64,000 bases of DNA, taken from contig NZ_KB849576.1 in assembly GCF_000368625.1 (NCBI RefSeq), positions 434,001 to 498,000 on the forward strand, given 5' to 3'. The DNA is from Acinetobacter schindleri CIP 107287 (lineage in GTDB: Bacteria > Pseudomonadota > Gammaproteobacteria > Pseudomonadales > Moraxellaceae). The translations under genes were made by a program, and so were the position numbers. Under the pieces are notes generated by a model. It saw nothing but the letters and a program-made list of their open reading frames with translations. It was not told the origin of the DNA and searched no databases. This document shows, one piece after another, positions 27,802 through 39,384 of the stretch (the stretch's first letter is position 1; each line of letters starts with the position of its first letter).

Positions 27802-28185
27802 GGCTTTTGATTCGATATCCTTATTGGTTTCATGTTGCCTTTGAAATCGCTAGGGGTCAAGGCAAATTGTGTCTATAAGAAAGCAAAAGTCTCAAGAGAA
27901 ATTAGAACTTTATGTAACTGAATTTTGGCTATCTTCATAGAGATGTTTAAAGTGCCACTTGTTTGAGTTCTTAAAGATTATTATCTAATTTTTAAATAAA
28001 TATTCTTGAAATTTAATAAAATATTCAAGGCGGATAAGATGAGATGGAACTGTTTTGTAATCATTCTATTAAGTTACTTATAGACTTCAATTTTTACCAA
28101 ATAGACACCTGTTTAGGCATTGAGTAATTCAGATTTAACCCCATAATTAGAGCAACAAAATATTGCCAGTGAATTGCCGCAAATT
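27802..28185. other. intergenic region upstream of uvrB
   Basis: AT-rich, divergent promoter region of uvrB and the A1S_2505-like gene. I see no coding signal and no recognisable damage-response operator. Confidence 0.5.
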
Positions 28186-30207
28186 ATGTCTGATAAAACC
28201 CCTTTCGATTTAGTGACCAGCTATCAACCTGCTGGCGATCAGCCACAAGCCATTGAAAAACTGGTTCAGGGAATTGAACGGGGCTATAAGAATCAGCTAT
28301 TGCTAGGCGTGACAGGGTCCGGTAAGACCTACACTATGGCCAATGTAATTGCGCGGACGCAACGCCCGACCATTGTCATGGCACATAACAAAACCTTGGC
28401 AGCACAGCTCTATGGCGAATTTAAGGCATTCTTCCCGAATAATGCGGTGGAATATTTCGTTAGTTACTATGATTATTATCAGCCTGAAGCCTATGTGCCA
28501 TCTTCCGATACTTTTATCGAGAAAGATTCAGCAATTAATGATCATATTGACCAGATGCGGTTATCCGCAACACGTGCTTTATTAGAACGCCGTGATGCCA
28601 TTATTGTTGCTTCAGTTTCTGCAATCTACGGTTTGGGTGATCCGAATGCCTACATGAGCATGTTGCTGCATGTGGTGGAAGGGGATCGTATTGGTCGGGA
28701 TGACATTATTCGCCGTCTGGTCGAGATGCAATATACTCGTAATGAACTGGAGTTTCTGCGTGGTACCTATCGTATTCGCGGTGAAATTATTGATATTTTC
28801 CCTGCGGAATCGGACCAGAATGCAATCCGTATCGAGCTGTTTGATGATGAGGTAGATTCGATCCGCTGGTTTGATCCATTGACTGGCAAAATGATCCGCA
28901 AAGTACCGCGTGTGACAATTTATCCAAAAAGCCATTATGTCACACCAAAGGATAATCTGACCCGTGCCATTGAGACCATCCGGGAAGAGCTGAAAGAGCG
29001 CCTGGTGTTTTTCCGTGAAAATGACAAGTTATTGGAAGCGCAACGTATTGAACAGCGTACCCGTTATGATCTGGAAATGATGCAGCAACTGGGCTATACC
29101 AATGGCATCGAAAACTATTCACGTCATTTATCTGGCCGTCCCTCAGGTGAAGCACCGCCAACACTGTTTGATTATGTACCTGATGATGCCTTGCTGATTA
29201 TTGATGAATCACATGTAACAGTTCCACAGATTGGTGCGATGTATAAGGGTGACCGTTCACGTAAGGAAAATCTGGTGAATTATGGTTTCCGTTTGCCGAG
29301 CGCACTGGATAACCGTCCAATGAAATTTGAGGAATGGGAACGTATTATTCCAACCACGGTTTATGTCAGTGCAACGCCAGCACGATATGAACTGGAAAAG
29401 TCAGAACAGATTGTAGAGCAGGTGGTGCGTCCCACAGGATTGGTCGATCCTGAAATTGAAATCCGTCCAGTGCTGACCCAAGTCGATGATGTATTGTCCG
29501 AAATTAATATCCGCAAAGATCTGAATGAACGTGTACTGGTGACGACATTAACCAAACGTATGGCAGAAGACCTGACTTCATATTTGAAAGAATATGGCGT
29601 AAAGGTAGCCTACTTGCATTCAGATATCGATACTGTAGAGCGGGTAAAAATTATTCATGAATTGCGTACCGGTATTTACGATGTGCTAGTCGGGATTAAC
29701 TTGCTGCGTGAAGGTCTGGATATGCCAGAAGTGTCCTTGGTTGCGATTCTGGATGCAGATAAAGAAGGTTTCCTACGTTCCGAACGTTCGCTGATTCAGA
29801 CCATTGGTCGTGCTGCGCGTAACTTGAAAGGTAAAGCAATTCTTTATGCGGACCGGATCACGGACTCCATGCAAAAAGCAATTGATGAAACGGATCGTCG
29901 TCGTACCAAACAGATTCAGTTTAATGAAGAGCATGGCATTGTCCCACGCAGTGCCGTACGTCAGGTGATCAAGGAAATCGATAATGGTGAGGTGCTCGAT
30001 GATGATCAGATTGATGAACGTATTTCAAATCAGGCTAAAGCTTTAAGTGCTGATGAGCGGCATCTGCTGGCAGATCCGAAACTGTTTGCAAAGCATATGA
30101 CTAAGCTTGAAAAAGAGATGCTGAAAGCTTCTAAAGAACTGCAGTTTGAACAGGCAGCGCGTTTGCGTGATGAAATTCTGCGCTTGAAGGCTCAGATGCT
30201 GAGTTAA
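28186..30207 (+). CDS. uvrB: excinuclease ABC subunit B
   Basis: 673-residue DNA-damage verification helicase of nucleotide excision repair. Walker A is [14 protein letters not shown]; the beta-hairpin region contains [26 protein letters not shown]; the DEAD-type box is [14 protein letters not shown] helicase C domain carries [30 protein letters not shown], and a UVR motif lies at the C-terminus ([23 protein letters not shown]). An in-frame TTG lies 12 nt upstream, but the ATG at 28186 gives the usual N-terminus. Confidence 0.97.
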   Translation: MSDKTPFDLVTSYQPAGDQPQAIEKLVQGIERGYKNQLLLGVTGSGKTYTMANVIARTQRPTIVMAHNKTLAAQLYGEFKAFFPNNAVEYFVSYYDYYQPEAYVPSSDTFIEKDSAINDHIDQMRLSATRALLERRDAIIVASVSAIYGLGDPNAYMSMLLHVVEGDRIGRDDIIRRLVEMQYTRNELEFLRGTYRIRGEIIDIFPAESDQNAIRIELFDDEVDSIRWFDPLTGKMIRKVPRVTIYPKSHYVTPKDNLTRAIETIREELKERLVFFRENDKLLEAQRIEQRTRYDLEMMQQLGYTNGIENYSRHLSGRPSGEAPPTLFDYVPDDALLIIDESHVTVPQIGAMYKGDRSRKENLVNYGFRLPSALDNRPMKFEEWERIIPTTVYVSATPARYELEKSEQIVEQVVRPTGLVDPEIEIRPVLTQVDDVLSEINIRKDLNERVLVTTLTKRMAEDLTSYLKEYGVKVAYLHSDIDTVERVKIIHELRTGIYDVLVGINLLREGLDMPEVSLVAILDADKEGFLRSERSLIQTIGRAARNLKGKAILYADRITDSMQKAIDETDRRRTKQIQFNEEHGIVPRSAVRQVIKEIDNGEVLDDDQIDERISNQAKALSADERHLLADPKLFAKHMTKLEKEMLKASKELQFEQAARLRDEILRLKAQMLS

Positions 30208-30359
30208 GCATCTGATCTGCCTATGATTAGTTGTGCAAAACTAATCATAAATCTTACATATCGATACACAATCATTCACACGATGACGTTATTGTTGTTA
30301 CAGATAAAATTTTACAAAAACATGTGGTTCACTCATCTGTGTGAATGAAAGGATACTTT

Positions 30360-30947
30360 ATGACAACTAAGAATTTTTCTCAGGCAAGTCTAAAAATTGC
30401 CAAAATTGCGGTTGGTAGTGCTGTTCTTCTGGGTTTGGGCGCTACGACCATGGCATATGCGCAAAAAGAGTCATTACCGACCGTGGAAAAAGTTGAACTG
30501 GACCGTTATTTGGGTACATGGTACGAAGTGGCGCGTAAGCCTTTATATTTTCAGAATAAGTGTGACCGTGATGTCACAGCAACGTATACTTTGAATGAAA
30601 ATGGCAATATCGTGGTTGATAACCGCTGTATTAAAAAAGATGGTGAACAAACCCAGTCAGTGGGTGAGGCATTTGTGCAAAATCCACCCCAAAATACCAA
30701 ATTAAAAGTCAGTTTCTTGCCAGACTTTATCCGCTGGATTCCTGTCGGGCGTGGTGATTATTGGGTTTTGAAACTGGATGAAAACTATCAAACCGTTCTG
30801 GTTGGTGAGCCTAAACGTAAATATATGTGGATACTCTCACGTGATCCGCAGTTGGATAAAAATGTAGTGAATGAATATTTACAATATGCTCAGTCAGTCG
30901 GTTATGACCTGAGTGATGTGATTCATACCAAACAAACTGCACGCTAA
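30360..30947 (+). CDS. lipocalin, Blc-like, secreted
   Basis: 195 residues with a signal peptide ending near ...TTMAYAQ. The lipocalin signature YLGTWYEVARKPLYFQNKC is followed by VTATYTLNENGNIVVDNRC and SFLPDFIRWIPVGRGDYWVLKLDENYQTVLVGEPKRKYMWILSR. E. coli Blc is a lipoprotein, but there is no lipobox cysteine here, so it is probably free in the periplasm. ATG 30360 has AAAGGA 6 nt before it; an upstream ATG at 30345 lacks one. A terminator follows. Confidence 0.9.
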   Translation: MTTKNFSQASLKIAKIAVGSAVLLGLGATTMAYAQKESLPTVEKVELDRYLGTWYEVARKPLYFQNKCDRDVTATYTLNENGNIVVDNRCIKKDGEQTQSVGEAFVQNPPQNTKLKVSFLPDFIRWIPVGRGDYWVLKLDENYQTVLVGEPKRKYMWILSRDPQLDKNVVNEYLQYAQSVGYDLSDVIHTKQTAR

Positions 30948-30960
30948 ACTCAGTTTATCC

Positions 30961-30990
30961 TCAAACCATGCTTCGGCATGGTTTTTTTAT
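30961..30990 (+). terminator. terminator after the lipocalin gene
   Basis: AACCATGC / GCATGGTT stem with a TTCG loop and seven T. Confidence 0.92.
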
Positions 30991-31104
30991 ATTTATACAA
31001 TCAGAAGCTACACCTTGAAAATTTATCATTCGATCAAAGAATAGAGACAAGTATTCTTGAAGACATCCCGATATAATGCGCGCAAAGAGATTTTGGGGTA
31101 GTGA

Positions 31105-32043
31105 ATGTATAAAGGGATCGCGCTGTCAGTGCTGGCGTCACTGGTTTTTGGTGTGCTTTATATTTTCACGCCTTTTTTGCAGCCACTAGACAGTGAGCAA
31201 ACCTTTGCATGGCGTATGTTGGCGACCCTCCCGTTTCTGACGGCGTTTATGTGGTGGTCAGGTGATCTCAATCATATCAGCAGTATTTTTAAGCGAATTC
31301 TACAGCAGCCGACGTTTCTGATCTGGTTAATTATCAGCTCTTTACTTTGTACAACCCAACTCTGGTTATTTTTATGGGGGCCGATTAATGGTCGCGGCCT
31401 GCAAGTGTCGCTGGGTTATTTCCTGTTGCCTTTGGTGATGGTCCTGGTTGGCTGTGTGCTCTATAAAGAAAAACTGTCTGCCTGGCAGATGGCGGCGGTG
31501 GTTTGTGCGGTAATAGGCGTGGGACATGAAATCTGGCGGATTGGTTTTATTGCCTGGGAAACGGTCTATGTAGCTTTGGCTTATCCACTGTATTTTTTCC
31601 TGCGCCGTCGCTTTGGTACGGATCACTTGGGTGGATTCTGGTGGGACTTATGTCTGATTCTGCCAGTGGCTTTTTATCTGGGCTTTGTACATAGCGATTC
31701 TCTCAAGCTGATGGTCAGTTTCCCTCATCTCATCTTGGCAGTGTTGGGTTTGGGTTTCTTAAGTGCTTTAGGCTTAGGTAGTTATATTCTGGCAAGCCGT
31801 TATCTGCCTTTCGTAATTTTTGGTCTGCTGAGCTATCTGGAGCCAGTGTTACTGGCTTTTGCCTCGATGGCACTTGGGGAACGGGTAGAATCTGGAGAAT
31901 GGCTGACCTATATCCCGATTTGGCTAGCGGTGATGGTGCTGATTGTGGAAGGAATATTGCATTTAAAACAACAGCAGTTGAAAAAAGATGAACTTGAAAA
32001 AAAAGCTGAAAAAATGGAAAAACTCAAAAAAAATAATGAATAA
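31105..32043 (+). CDS. RarD-like EamA/DMT transporter
   Basis: 312 residues with about ten hydrophobic helices and internal duplication typical of the drug/metabolite transporter superfamily. RarD-type features include TFAWRMLATLPF near the N-terminus, GRGLQVSLGYFLLPLVMVLVGCVLYKEKLS in the middle and FGLLSYLEPVLLAFASMALGERV in the second half. A Lys/Glu-rich cytoplasmic tail closes the protein. RarD has no firm substrate; chloramphenicol resistance has been linked to some members. Confidence 0.87.
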   Translation: MYKGIALSVLASLVFGVLYIFTPFLQPLDSEQTFAWRMLATLPFLTAFMWWSGDLNHISSIFKRILQQPTFLIWLIISSLLCTTQLWLFLWGPINGRGLQVSLGYFLLPLVMVLVGCVLYKEKLSAWQMAAVVCAVIGVGHEIWRIGFIAWETVYVALAYPLYFFLRRRFGTDHLGGFWWDLCLILPVAFYLGFVHSDSLKLMVSFPHLILAVLGLGFLSALGLGSYILASRYLPFVIFGLLSYLEPVLLAFASMALGERVESGEWLTYIPIWLAVMVLIVEGILHLKQQQLKKDELEKKAEKMEKLKKNNE

Positions 32044-32152
32044 TGCTATTTGCATAAGTGTGATATTCGTCAGATAATTTTGACGTAAATGTTATCTAAT
32101 TCATGTACCATTTTGTTTAAAAGAATGTTCGTTATATTTAAAGGGGATAGAC

Positions 32153-33561
32153 ATGTCACAGATTGCGATTCCATATCAGTTACGTGCACGTTTATCCCAA
32201 CGGAGCCGAGCCTCGATTTAGAATGGGAGCGGGAGCTTAAAGCTGTTCTGGCAGATATCTCGCCTGAGCTCAAGGAAAGTATCGATTTTCAGATTTTAAA
32301 GCCAAAAAGAATTCTCTGGGATCAGGAAACCAATCGATACCGTTATCAGGCTTATCATTCGGTAGAAGCTTTAAGCCAAAAATTTCTGAATGACCGGATG
32401 CGTTATTATGCCAGCACGTTCGGTCTCTCTTTGAAAAGCCTGCTCGGGTTAAATGACAGCTTGCAAGTTGCCGACTACCTGGAAAACGTGCTCGAGCAGA
32501 TTGATAAAATCGAAGTCAATGAAAACTTCCAGATGCAGCGTGAAAAGCTGGAACTACGTCGTACTTTCTTGTCGAATGCTGCTGAAATTATTCGTGGTCT
32601 TCAATTACAGCCGGTCGAGGGCGTACGTAAGCTCACTGAACAGCAGGTTAAATGCTTCATTATTGAAGTGTTTATCAAGCAACAGTTGTTGGGCTACTGG
32701 TATAAACCTTTATTAAAAAAACAGACTGCGGAAATGCAACATCCGCTATTCCGTTATTTTCTGATTAAAGAACAGCAAATCCGTCATTTTGATATTGTCC
32801 GCACTTCACAGTTTTTATTTATCGTTGCGCCTGTGATGGATGTACAACAAAACCCGTATTCTATTCGTCGCTTCCTCATAGAAGAAAAAGGTGCATTAGA
32901 AGGTCAAGTCTATCTGAATATTCTGGTTCTGGATCTGAAAGAGGATATGAATGAAGAGGTAGTGGAGACCCTGAAATCCCAGCTGCAGCGAATGGTAACC
33001 TTGCAAAGCCAGATCCATTTGGACGTCAGGGACATTGTGCATAATCTGGAGCAGGTCTCTGAACTAAAGTTATTGCCTCTGCTGGTCGAACCGGTTCAGG
33101 TGGTTGAAAAGAATGCCGATGTTGTGGCGCAACGCCATTTGAAGCAGTTGGAGGAAATTCTGACGCGGGAATTGCTGCTGCCAATGCGGGATGCGATTCG
33201 TGATCATTTATCGCATATTGAAGAGTTTGCTTATCTCTATTTGCATGTACATAAAATCTTTACTGAAATTTTAGCCTATTACTGGGACTTCAAAGCTCAG
33301 CCAGGATTTATGTTTAATTCCTATATCCAGAATTTCGAATATAAGTTATTGGCATTTATCCGTTTGCTGGAAAAGCGTAAGGGTGAAACCTTTATTCCGA
33401 TGAACCGGAATGAATGGCAGGTAATGCATCAGCGTTCCCAGCAGCCGATTAAAGATATTCAAACCACAATTGCCGATAATGTGCAGCAATATCGGGATCT
33501 GAAAAAATATATCAATACGTTGAACCGTCAGAAAGCCGAATATGAAAAAAATCCATGCTGA
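32153..33561 (+). CDS. conserved hypothetical protein, apparent frameshift at codon 15-16
   Basis: About 470 residues, soluble, rich in helices and Gln/Leu/Glu, with no domain that I recognise. The ATG at 32153 has a strong AGGGGA Shine-Dalgarno and reads MSQIAIPYQLRARLS, then runs into a stop. The long frame (PTEPSLDLEWERELKAVL onward) begins one base out of register at a CCC run near 32198-32200. One extra C would join them. The same long frame is also open upstream to an ATG at 32089, but that lead is unconvincing. It could be a real frameshift or a homopolymer sequencing error. The stop overlaps the start of the next gene. Confidence 0.7.
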
Positions 33562-33917
33562 AAAAGCTTTGGCGTAAAGATAATTCAGATGAGGCAATAG
33601 AAATAGCACTGAATAAATTGCAGCAGTTAAAACGTAGTATGTTCCTGGAAATTATTCAGGTGCCAAGAACCCATGAAAACAGCAGTGTATTTCTAGAATT
33701 TGAAAGTTTGTAAAGTTTCCAGAAAGTTGAGCGTCACTATGCCTTTCCTTGTGGGGATAATGGTCTCACCCGTTTACCTGTACTGATTCATTTGCCAGAA
33801 ACTTATGATGATTTTGATGTAGAAAACTTTAATGCTTCTATGAGTCTGGATATGAATTTTTCAGCAGGCAGCAGGCTGCAACTGGATCATGAAAATGCAG
33901 TCAACTTCGAGATTTAG
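33555..33917 (+). pseudogene. hypothetical protein gene with in-frame stop, coupled to the preceding gene
   Basis: A 120-codon frame starting at an ATG that overlaps the previous stop (ATGCTGA). It begins MLKKLWRKDNSDEAIEIALN and is interrupted by TAA at 33711-33713 (codon 53). It then continues in the same frame with gene-like sequence (SFQKVERHYAFPCGDNG ...) to TAG at 33915. CAA to TAA is the simplest explanation. I do not recognise the product. With the frameshift in its partner, this looks like a two-gene unit in decay. Confidence 0.65.
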
Positions 33918-34157
33918 ATTTGTGTGAATAAACAACATTTAACAAAAATCTGGTTTAGAGCTTGAAAAATGTTATTTTTCGATTTTTAAATGCAAAATCA
34001 TCTGACTAATTACAACTATTTTTAAAATTTATAGTGAATATAGGCCTTTTTCCTCAGGACTTTGGCAGCTTTTGATTCAAACTTGCTGCCAATTCCATTA
34101 CAATTATGGGGTTTTGAAATTTATGCTTAGATTTACAATTAATTAGAGGACGTATCT

Positions 34158-35615
34158 GTGAGCAAAGACACTATCGTTGCCCTCCATGCAGAGCACCAAG
34201 GTCGCTGGAAAAACCGTGAAGAACTCGCGGAGCGTATGATTGCCCTAGTAGGTCAGTTATATCGTGAAAAAAATATCGTAGCTACAGTTTACGGTCGCTC
34301 TTTAATTAACCGTTCTGTAATCCAGATCCTTAAAGCGCATCGTCGTACTCGCGTATTGGACGTTGAGCTTTCTGTTGTAGACACTTTCCCAATCCTTGAA
34401 GCATTGGCGAACATTGACAACATCGGTACTGCTGAAATTGATCTAGGCAAACTTGCTGTTGAATTCAAAGCAAAAGGTGGTGATGTTAACGCATTCGTTG
34501 CTGACGCTGTGAAATCTCTTGAAGGCAATGCAACTTCAGTTGAAGGTAAGGACGTTGTACTTTACGGTTTTGGTCGTATCGGCCGTATTCTTGCACGTTT
34601 GATGATCAGCCAGTCAGGTCTAGGCCGTGGCTTGAACCTGAAAGCAATCGTGGTTCGTAAATCATCTGACGGTGACCTGGAAAAACGTGCATCATTATTA
34701 CGTCGTGACTCCATCCATGGTCCATTCGCTGGCACGATCTCTGTAGATGAAGAAAACGAAGCAATTATTGCAAACGGTCAGTTCATCAAAGTGATCTATG
34801 CATCTAATCCATCTGAAGTGGATTACACTGCATACGGTATCGAAAATGCACTAGTAATCGACAACACGGGTAAATGGCGTGATGCTGAAGGTCTTGCTCA
34901 ACACCTGAAATGCCCGGGCGCTGCGCGTGTCATTCTGACTGCACCTGGTAAAGGTGACATGAAGAACGTGGTTTATGGCGTAAACCAGGCTGACATCCTT
35001 GATGAAGACAAAATCATCTCTGCAGCAAGCTGTACAACGAACGCGATCACTCCAACACTGAAAGTGTTAAACGACAAGTACACAGTGATCAATGGTCATG
35101 TTGAAACAGTTCACTCGTTCACGAACGACCAGAACCTGATCGACAATTACCACAAAGCTGATCGTCGTGGCCGTGCTGCTACACTGAACATGGTAATTAC
35201 TGAAACTGGTGCTGCTAAGGCCGTTGCAAAAGCGCTTCCAGTACTTCAAGGTAAACTGACAGGTAACTCTGTACGTGTACCTACACCAAACGTATCTCTT
35301 GCGATTCTTAACCTGACTTTGGGTCAAGAAGTTGATCGTGATGAAGTGAATGAATATATTCGCCAAATCTCTATCAATTCTAACCTTCAAGGTCAAATTG
35401 GTTATACCAACTCGACTGAAGTGGTATCTTCTGACTTTATCGGTTCACGTACTGCAGGTGTATTCGACGCGCAAGCGACTATCACTTCAGGCAACCGCTT
35501 AACTGCTTATGTTTGGTACGATAACGAAGTAGGTTATAGCTGCCAGGTATTACGTATTGCTGAACAAATGGGCGGCGTAAGCTATCCAAAAGTTCCTGCT
35601 GAAACTAATGCATAA
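34158..35615 (+). CDS. gap: glyceraldehyde-3-phosphate dehydrogenase, long form
   Basis: 485 residues, about 150 longer than the classical enzyme. An N-terminal extension (about 1-125) precedes the NAD-binding start VVLYGFGRIGRILARLM. The catalytic Cys lies in ISAASCTTNAITP, the His in VHSFTNDQNLID, and a C-terminal WYDNEVGYSCQVLR follows. This long type is usual in Acinetobacter and Pseudomonas relatives and is associated with gluconeogenic metabolism. The start is a GTG with AGAGGA 7 nt upstream. A terminator follows. Confidence 0.94.
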   Translation: MSKDTIVALHAEHQGRWKNREELAERMIALVGQLYREKNIVATVYGRSLINRSVIQILKAHRRTRVLDVELSVVDTFPILEALANIDNIGTAEIDLGKLAVEFKAKGGDVNAFVADAVKSLEGNATSVEGKDVVLYGFGRIGRILARLMISQSGLGRGLNLKAIVVRKSSDGDLEKRASLLRRDSIHGPFAGTISVDEENEAIIANGQFIKVIYASNPSEVDYTAYGIENALVIDNTGKWRDAEGLAQHLKCPGAARVILTAPGKGDMKNVVYGVNQADILDEDKIISAASCTTNAITPTLKVLNDKYTVINGHVETVHSFTNDQNLIDNYHKADRRGRAATLNMVITETGAAKAVAKALPVLQGKLTGNSVRVPTPNVSLAILNLTLGQEVDRDEVNEYIRQISINSNLQGQIGYTNSTEVVSSDFIGSRTAGVFDAQATITSGNRLTAYVWYDNEVGYSCQVLRIAEQMGGVSYPKVPAETNA

Positions 35616-35632
35616 TTAGTATTGAGCTGAAA

Positions 35633-35658
35633 AAAGGGCCTCATTTGAGGCTCTTTTT
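35633..35658 (+). terminator. terminator after gap
   Basis: GGGCCTCA / TGAGGCTC stem followed by a T run. Confidence 0.88.
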
Positions 35659-35800
35659 TATTGCATATTTTTTAGGTTTAATTTTTGGATTGAAATGGAA
35701 TATTAATTTGAATATTACCTTGCTGATGAATTCTTGATCTGATAACTTTCTAAATGAAAGTACATGCTGAAAAGTAAGTTTATAAATTAAGAGAAATATT

Positions 35801-36175
35801 ATGTCAGCTTATGAAATCAGTAAATTGCTGGGTCAGGTTTTATCAACGGAATGTCCTTCACGTGAAATACTGGAACACTTAGCCAATAAATGGTCGATTC
35901 TGGTGTTACGTTGCTTAAGTGATGGCGTACATCGTTTCAGTGAGCTGAAACAGCGCATTGAAGGGGTGAGTGAAAAGATGCTGGCCCAGACTTTAAAAAT
36001 GCTGGAGCAGGACGGGTTCATTTTAAGAACAGTCTATCCTGTTGTACCACCAAAAGTGGAATATCAGTTGACCATTACCGGTTCACAGGCCGCAGAAAAA
36101 ATAAATTATCTGATTGGCTGGTTAGAGCGTAGTCTGCCGGAGATTTTAGAAAATAAAGAACGTGTTGCAAAATAG
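35801..36175 (+). CDS. HxlR-family transcriptional regulator
   Basis: 124 residues. The winged helix-turn-helix pattern of HxlR proteins is clear: CPSREILEHLANKWSILVLRCLSDGVHRFSELKQRIEGVSEKMLAQTLKMLEQDGFILRTVYPVVPPKVEYQLT. A Cys at residue 19 sits where redox- or aldehyde-sensing HxlR members carry theirs. The target is unknown; next downstream is a broken small gene, then a convergent MFS gene. Confidence 0.9.
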   Translation: MSAYEISKLLGQVLSTECPSREILEHLANKWSILVLRCLSDGVHRFSELKQRIEGVSEKMLAQTLKMLEQDGFILRTVYPVVPPKVEYQLTITGSQAAEKINYLIGWLERSLPEILENKERVAK

Positions 36176-36204
36176 AAGCTAAATTGCTTTTGGGGAAGCA
36201 ATAA

Positions 36205-36583
36205 ATGAAAAAGCTATAAAATTTGGTTGCTACTTTAATTGGCGATCTATGGGATTTTATGTGCGATCAGTATTGCTCTTTATGAGCTGATACAAATTTT
36301 TGTAGAAGATAAGTCTACCGCAACAAATCTTTTGATTTGGTCGGCGACAATGTTTGCACCTATAGAGGTGTTTGTAATTTATACAAGTTGAAAAAACAAA
36401 AAAGTACAGAGCTTATATTTCAACAATATAAGTATATTGATGCAATTAATTAAGGTGGAGAATAAATATAATATATTGAAAAATATAGTTTTAGTTGGTG
36501 ATAATAATTATGATCATTTAAAAAAGACAACTCATCTATTTGACGATGATTGTATTTTTCTAAAAAAGAGTGTTTGGTTTTAA
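36205..36583 (+). pseudogene. broken gene for a small membrane protein
   Basis: An ATG with a GGGGA upstream reads MKKL and then TAA. One frame over, gene-like sequence (LAIYGILCAISIALYELIQI) runs on, is interrupted by TGA at 36389-36391, and continues to TAA at 36581. A TGG-to-TGA change and a small indel would restore about 125 codons with two hydrophobic segments. Product unknown. Confidence 0.5.
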
Positions 36584-36635
36584 AAGAGCTGATAAGTGAC
36601 GAAAGCGGTAAAAAGGAATTAAAAAAAATTAATAA

Positions 36636-36675
36636 ATTTCCCTCTCCTTAAAGGAGAGGGTTAAGGAGAGGTCAA
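36636..36675. repeat. CCTCTCC/GGAGAGG palindromic repeat
   Basis: CCCTCTCCTT AAAGGAGAGGG followed by GGAGAGG, abutting the 3' end of the MFS gene. It is similar to the repeat at 13667-13750 and could also act as a transcription end for the minus-strand gene. Confidence 0.55.
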
Positions 36676-37878
36676 TTAAGATGAAATTTTTGTCTCAAAC
36701 ATCTTCCTAAAATCCCACCGATCAATCAGCAAAATCCCAATCGAGAAAACAAGGCTAATTACCACACAACCAACCCATTCAAAGTGCTCCCAGGCATACA
36801 CTGCACCTAATGAGCCTAAAGCTGCACCACTGAAGTAAATCGTCATATACACCGCATTAATACGAGAACGTGATTTCAGATCAATCCGATATACCAAATT
36901 CTGATTGAGCACGTGAAATGCCGTCAAACCAAAATATGCCATCAATACACCAACTGCATACACCAAGATATTTTGCTGAGCAAAATATAACGGAATACAA
37001 GAAAGCAGCATCAGGCTAATACAAAGCATAGCGACCAGATTTTCCCTACCTGCACCGACAGTTCGACCTGACCAGCTCGATGAGTAAATCCCAATAACAC
37101 CGAGTAAGCCGAACAATCCAATTTCAAAGTCAGTAAAGTAATATGGGGCATTGCCTAAGACGAAAGTCATAGAAGTAAAGATCATGGATAAAATGCCAAA
37201 AGCCAAGGCACCGGCACAAGCTCGACGAATCAGATGTGGATTCTGTTTAGCGATAATGAATAGAGAGCGGTAAATGTCGCCAATGGTTAAACCTGCTTGC
37301 GGTTGAGTATTGGGTAGTTTTTTCCACATTAAGATTGCAAACAGCAGGGTAATAATGCCACTTGATAGATACACACCTTCCCAAGACCAGTAAGTCGAAA
37401 CAAATCCGGCAAAAGTACGTGACAGGATAATTCCCATCACCAAGCCACTCATCAGTTTGCCGACAATGGCGGCACTGGATTCAGGTGGACTAATCGTAGA
37501 AGCAAAAGGAATTAAAACCTGAGCCGAGATTGCGCCAAATGTCGCACATAAGGTAAATACATAAAGCGTTGATAAAGTCGTGCTGAATGAAAGCAGAATC
37601 TGCGAAATGGCTGCAAAGACCATCAGACTGAGAATCAGCTTGCGTTTATTCAGGAAATCTCCCAATGGTACTAACAGCATTAAGCCCAGTACGTATCCAA
37701 TCTGGGCGATCACTACCGTTAAGCCAGCCTGACTGGTTGTAATTCCTAAACTTTCCTCGATTGAATAGATCAAGGGCTGATTAAAATAAGCCGATCCGGC
37801 ACAGAGACCACATGCCATTGCCATAAGTAATACAAATTGTGATGACAATGGGCTGACAGAATTCTTTTCTGTGGTCAT
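36676..37878 (-). CDS. MFS transporter, DHA1-like
   Basis: 400 residues with about 12 hydrophobic helices. MFS signatures are AGLTVVIAQIGYVLGLMLLVPLGDFLNKRKLILSLM and, in the second half, GRTVGAGRENLVAMLC. The start AMACGLCAGSAYFNQPLIYSIEESLGIT is characteristic of a subgroup related to AraJ/YgaY-like putative exporters. The substrate is unknown. It is not in an operon with the HxlR gene, which faces it across the pseudogene. Confidence 0.85.
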   Translation of the reverse strand: MTTEKNSVSPLSSQFVLLMAMACGLCAGSAYFNQPLIYSIEESLGITTSQAGLTVVIAQIGYVLGLMLLVPLGDFLNKRKLILSLMVFAAISQILLSFSTTLSTLYVFTLCATFGAISAQVLIPFASTISPPESSAAIVGKLMSGLVMGIILSRTFAGFVSTYWSWEGVYLSSGIITLLFAILMWKKLPNTQPQAGLTIGDIYRSLFIIAKQNPHLIRRACAGALAFGILSMIFTSMTFVLGNAPYYFTDFEIGLFGLLGVIGIYSSSWSGRTVGAGRENLVAMLCISLMLLSCIPLYFAQQNILVYAVGVLMAYFGLTAFHVLNQNLVYRIDLKSRSRINAVYMTIYFSGAALGSLGAVYAWEHFEWVGCVVISLVFSIGILLIDRWDFRKMFETKISS

Positions 37879-38139
37879 AGCTATACCATGGGCTTTTTTT
37901 CGACGTTGAGCACTATAGGCAGCTCGATGCCAAATCAGAAATAATAAAAAACGATCAATTAAGCTTTAAAAACTATATTTTGAATTTTTATAGGTCTGAA
38001 TATTTTTCAGACTGTTTTGTATTTTGAGACAAGCTGAATGAAATTACCCTTGAAATGAGCGATCTTCATGGAATAGTGCATAAATGTAGTCGAGAAATGC
38101 TTTAAAATATGGCAGAATAGGCGGTTTTAAAGTTTTTAG

Positions 38140-39357
<1,218 letters not shown>

Positions 39358-39384
39358 TCTTTTAAAGATAAGTCTGAGGACAAG

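Noticed and set aside
32089..32152. Upstream ATG (32089) as the real start of the large hypothetical protein
   Set aside because: The lead peptide is unlike the rest of the protein and lacks a Shine-Dalgarno, whereas ATG 32153 in the other frame has a strong one; not fully excluded.
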